DNA of 9,317 nucleotides, from NCBI GenBank assembly GCA_964637365.1, contig CAZWWH010000047.1:1-9317 (forward strand), in the 5' to 3' direction. Shown here piece after piece: positions 6,704 through 9,317 of this stretch; positions within the stretch are counted from its first letter, which is position 1; each line of letters starts with the position of its first letter. The position numbers were made by a program, and so were the translations under genes. This DNA is from Cryptoclostridium sp964637365. Its GTDB lineage: Bacteria; Bacillota; Dehalobacteriia; UBA7702. The notes beneath the pieces are model-generated. The model saw nothing but the letters and a program-made list of their open reading frames with translations. It did no database searches and had not been told where the DNA came from.

Positions 6704-8443
6704 ATGACTAAAACAAAAATCATCGTTGTAGGCGGCGGTCTTGCCGGCTTGATGAGTACCATTAAAATTGTGGAACGTGGGATTGCGGTGGATTTGATCT
6801 CTCTGGTCCCTGTGAAGCGCTCTCACTCCGTTTGCGCCCAGGGCGGTATCAATGCCGCATTGGATACGAAAGGGGAAGGGGACTCTACTGACGAACATTT
6901 CTATGACACTATCTACGGCGGTGACTTTTTGGCCAATCAAACGCCAGTCAAAGGCATGGTTGAAGCCGCTCCCGAGTTAATTTATACTATGGATCGTATG
7001 GGGGCTACCTTTAGCCGCACCGCCGAAGGCCTTCTGGATCTCCGTCGTTTTGGCGGCACCAAAAAGAGAAGAACCGTGTTCGCCGGCGCCACTACCGGCC
7101 AACAGCTGCTCTATTCCTGTGATGAACAGGTACGTCGTTATGAGGATACCGGTGCCGTGAAAAAGTATGAAGGCTGGGAATTCCTCTCCGCCGTCATTGA
7201 TGACCAGGGAATCTGCCGCGGCTGTATTGCTCAGAATCTGGCTACTATGGAAATTCGTGAATTCCGTGGAGATGCGGTGATTATCGCTACCGGTGGCGCG
7301 GGTATGATCTTTGGTAAGAGTACCAACTCTATCATTAATACTGGTAGCGCCGCTTCTATTGTTTATCAGCAAGGAGCTTCTTTTGCCAACGGTGAATTTG
7401 TGCAGATTCACCCTACCGCTATGTTAGGGGATGATAAAACCCGCTTGATGTCGGAATCTGCCCGTGGTGACGGTGGCCGCGTCTGGACCTATAAAGATGG
7501 GAAGCCTTGGTACTTCTTGGAAGAAATGTATCCTGCTTATGGAAATTTGGTACCTCGTGACATTGCTGCCCGCGCCATTTATAAAGTTTGTGTGGAAATG
7601 GGGTTGGGGATTGACGGCAAAAACCAGGTTTATCTCGATTTGACGCACCTTCCCGCTAAGTTTATCGACGAACGTCTTGGTGGTATTGTAGAAATTTATG
7701 AAAAATTCCATGGCGATGACCCTCGGAAAGTCCCCATGAAAATTTTCCCCGGCGTTCACTATTTTATGGGCGGTATTCATGTGGATTGGAACCATATGAC
7801 CAATATTCCCGGGCTTTTCGCCGCAGGGGAATGCGACTATATGTATCACGGCGCCAACCGTCTCGGTGCAAACTCTCTACTGTCAGCCTTGTATAGCGGT
7901 ACTGTGGCAGGTCCTGCGGCGGCAGCCTACGTTTCCGGGTTGGATCATTCTGCCGAAGAAACCAAATCTACAGTCTTTGAGGCTTATCGGAAGAAGGAAG
8001 AGGAATATGATTCCATGGTTCGTTCTATGCACGGTACGGAAAATCCTTACGTGCTCCATCGCGAAATGGGCAAATTGATGACGAAGAATGTCACCGTGGT
8101 TCGAAATAATAAGGATCTTGCAGCCACCGACATAGAATTACAGAACTTTATGGATCGCTGGAGCGATATTAATATGGTGGACAACGGTTTCTATTCCAAT
8201 CAAGCTGTGATGTTCACCAAACAACTAAAGAATATGATGGAACTTGCCCGCGTCATTACCATCGGAGCATTGAACCGTAATGAAAGTCGTGGCTCCCATT
8301 ATAAACCCGAATTTCCTGAACGCAATGACGCCGAATTCTTAAAAACCACCAAGGCATTCTGGACCAAGGAAGGCCCCCGTTTTGAATGGGAAGATGTGGA
8401 TATTTCCCACATTGAGCCCGTAGCCAGAACCTATGGAAAGTAA
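6704..8443 (+). CDS. sdhA: Succinate dehydrogenase / fumarate reductase flavoprotein subunit
   Basis: The catalytic FAD subunit interconverting succinate and fumarate at the cytoplasmic face of the membrane. It has 579 residues, normal for the Bacillus/Wolinella type. A Rossmann dinucleotide motif VVGGGLAGL opens at residues 8-16. H41 in RSHSVCAQGG is the covalent FAD ligand. Active-site candidates are H236 (HPTA), R254 in ESARGDGG, R285 (RDIAARA), H352 (HYFMGG) and R386 (GANRLGANS). The end shows RNESRGSHYKPEFPERND, the conserved C-terminal flavoprotein region. The start is ATG 6704, 8 nt after AGGAGG; a GTG at 6695 overlaps that ribosome site and is rejected. Gaps to sdhC and sdhB are 15 and 13 nt. 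Sequence alone does not tell whether the enzyme runs as dehydrogenase or fumarate reductase; with pyc upstream, fumarate reduction is plausible. L-aspartate oxidase is a related family, but the adjacent sdhC and sdhB rule it out. Confidence 0.96.
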   Translation: MTKTKIIVVGGGLAGLMSTIKIVERGIAVDLISLVPVKRSHSVCAQGGINAALDTKGEGDSTDEHFYDTIYGGDFLANQTPVKGMVEAAPELIYTMDRMGATFSRTAEGLLDLRRFGGTKKRRTVFAGATTGQQLLYSCDEQVRRYEDTGAVKKYEGWEFLSAVIDDQGICRGCIAQNLATMEIREFRGDAVIIATGGAGMIFGKSTNSIINTGSAASIVYQQGASFANGEFVQIHPTAMLGDDKTRLMSESARGDGGRVWTYKDGKPWYFLEEMYPAYGNLVPRDIAARAIYKVCVEMGLGIDGKNQVYLDLTHLPAKFIDERLGGIVEIYEKFHGDDPRKVPMKIFPGVHYFMGGIHVDWNHMTNIPGLFAAGECDYMYHGANRLGANSLLSALYSGTVAGPAAAAYVSGLDHSAEETKSTVFEAYRKKEEEYDSMVRSMHGTENPYVLHREMGKLMTKNVTVVRNNKDLAATDIELQNFMDRWSDINMVDNGFYSNQAVMFTKQLKNMMELARVITIGALNRNESRGSHYKPEFPERNDAEFLKTTKAFWTKEGPRFEWEDVDISHIEPVARTYGK

Positions 8444-8448
8444 GGAGG
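8442..8448 (+). promoter_or_regulatory. Ribosome binding site of sdhB
   Basis: AAGGAGG lies 8 nt before the GTG start at 8457 and overlaps the TAA stop of sdhA (8441-8443), implying coupled translation of the two soluble subunits. Confidence 0.7.
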
Positions 8449-8456
8449 TGTTTTAA

Positions 8457-9218
8457 GTGCAAGAATTTTTTACATTTCATATCAAACGACAGGATAGCCC
8501 TGAAGGACAGCCTTATTGGGAAGACTTTAACGTTCCTTATCGCCCCAACATGAACGTTGTGTCATCTTTGATGGAAATTCAGCGGAATCCTGTCAATGCC
8601 CAGGGGAAAATGGTGAATCCCGTGGTGTGGGAATGTAACTGTTTCGAAGAAGTCTGTGGCGCCTGCGCCATGGTTATCAACGGAAAACCCCGCCAAGCCT
8701 GTTCTGCGCTGATTGACCGCATTTTGGGGGAAAATGGTAACCGCCCCATTGTGCTGGAGCCCCTTACCAAATTCCCTGTGGTGCGTGATTTGATGGTGGA
8801 TCGGCAAATTCTTTTCGATAATTTGCGCCGTGTTCGCGCTTGGATTCCCATTGACGGCACCTATCCCTTAGGGCGCGGTCCTCGTTATGACGAAAATATT
8901 CGCCGTTGGGCCTATGATATTTCCCGCTGCATGACCTGTGGCTGTTGTGCCGAGGCTTGTCCCAATTTCAATCAGAAGTCGGGTTTTATCGGTCCCAATG
9001 CCATTGCACAGGTGCGCCTATTTAATGCTCACCCCTTGGGAAAAATGCAGAGAGAAGAGCGTTTGGCTGCTCTCGTTGATCGCGGTGGAATCCAGGAATG
9101 TGGCAATGCCCAAAACTGTGTCCGCGTTTGCCCTAAAGAAATCCCTTTAACTGATGCCATTGCCGCTTTGAACATGGACTGCAATGTGTTCGCAATCAAA
9201 CGCTTTTTCAAAAAGTAA
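8457..9218 (+). CDS. sdhB: Succinate dehydrogenase / fumarate reductase iron-sulfur subunit
   Basis: A 253-residue electron-transfer subunit with three Fe-S clusters linking the FAD of SdhA to the hemes of SdhC. The N-terminal ferredoxin-like domain holds the [2Fe-2S] ligands C62, C67, C70 and C82 (C-x4-C-x2-C-x11-C in NCFEEVCGACAM). The C-terminal domain holds CMTCGCCAEACP (C158, C161, C164, C168) and ECGNAQNCVRVCP (C215, C221, C225), which supply the [4Fe-4S] and [3Fe-4S] clusters. Extra cysteines at 60 and 163 lie next to the cluster ligands. It starts with GTG, fixed by AAGGAGG upstream; no nearby in-frame ATG would keep the N-terminal domain intact. It is the last gene of the operon, followed 6 nt later by a terminator. 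The order C-A-B is that of Bacillus sdh and Wolinella frd. Confidence 0.96.
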   Translation: MQEFFTFHIKRQDSPEGQPYWEDFNVPYRPNMNVVSSLMEIQRNPVNAQGKMVNPVVWECNCFEEVCGACAMVINGKPRQACSALIDRILGENGNRPIVLEPLTKFPVVRDLMVDRQILFDNLRRVRAWIPIDGTYPLGRGPRYDENIRRWAYDISRCMTCGCCAEACPNFNQKSGFIGPNAIAQVRLFNAHPLGKMQREERLAALVDRGGIQECGNAQNCVRVCPKEIPLTDAIAALNMDCNVFAIKRFFKK

Positions 9219-9224
9219 ATAATG

Positions 9225-9253
9225 AAAAGAGACCTTTCGCGAAGGTCTCTTTT
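9225..9253 (+). terminator. Intrinsic terminator of the operon
   Basis: AAAAGAGACCTT (9225-9236) pairs perfectly with AAGGTCTCTTTT (9242-9253) around a 5-nt loop, a 12-bp stem ending in a T run, 6 nt after the sdhB stop. The A-run on the left arm means it could also work leftward. Confidence 0.92.
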
Positions 9254-9264
9254 ATTGTCTAGTG

Positions 9265-9290
9265 AAAACCACGCGATCGTGGCGTGGTTC
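9265..9290. repeat. Hairpin, possibly a terminal structure of an IS200/IS605-type element
   Basis: AACCACGC (9267-9274) pairs with GCGTGGTT (9282-9289) around a 7-nt loop; a competing smaller stem CCACG/CGTGG (9269-9273 with 9278-9282) is nested in it. No T run follows, so it is a poor terminator. The following stretch, with GGAGCTTTAGCG (9295-9306), has the look of the subterminal region of IS200/IS605-family elements known from Firmicutes, whose ends are single-strand hairpins rather than inverted repeats. That resemblance is from memory and is tentative, because the window ends before any transposase could be seen. Confidence 0.4.
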
Positions 9291-9317
9291 TATAGGAGCT
9301 TTAGCGATGTAATCAGT

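Noticed and set aside
1..9317. A defence, CRISPR, toxin-antitoxin or phage system
   Set aside because: All substantial genes are assigned to metabolic families or DUF1015; there are no direct-repeat arrays and no nuclease, integrase or toxin-like genes.

Overview
The window is a compact central-metabolism locus from a bacterium that looks like a low-to-moderate-GC Firmicute. Evidence for this is the strong AGGAGG-type ribosome binding sites, ATG, GTG and TTG starts, and a Bacillus-type succinate dehydrogenase with a five-helix di-heme cytochrome b558 anchor. Pairing a single-chain pyruvate carboxylase with this enzyme suits an anaerobe that makes or consumes succinate, possibly in the Negativicutes. 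That placement is inference; there is no rRNA or marker gene here to confirm it.

Layout. Positions 1-37 hold the first codons of a leftward gene that starts with a signal-peptide-like sequence and runs off the window. Positions 38-469 are an AT-rich divergent intergenic region. It carries a leftward promoter, a perfect 8-bp inverted repeat (71-90) in the leftward leader, and a rightward extended -10 promoter (about 403-431). From 470 to 9218 six genes run rightward with gaps of only 13-37 nt: a TIM-barrel amidohydrolase, pyruvate carboxylase (pyc), a DUF1015 protein, and sdhC, sdhA, sdhB. A strong intrinsic terminator (9225-9253) closes the unit. The last ~55 nt carry another hairpin in a context that may be the end of an IS200/IS605-type element, but no transposase is in view.

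How the genes fit together. Pyruvate carboxylase makes oxaloacetate from pyruvate and bicarbonate. SdhCAB interconverts fumarate and succinate with (mena)quinone. Together they are the entry and exit of the reductive C4 branch (pyruvate, oxaloacetate, malate, fumarate, succinate); malate dehydrogenase and fumarase would have to be encoded elsewhere. The roles of the amidohydrolase and the DUF1015 protein are unknown. Their tight packing with pyc and sdh is the least explained aspect of the locus. I see no defence system, CRISPR array, prophage or toxin module; most of the window is ordinary core metabolism.
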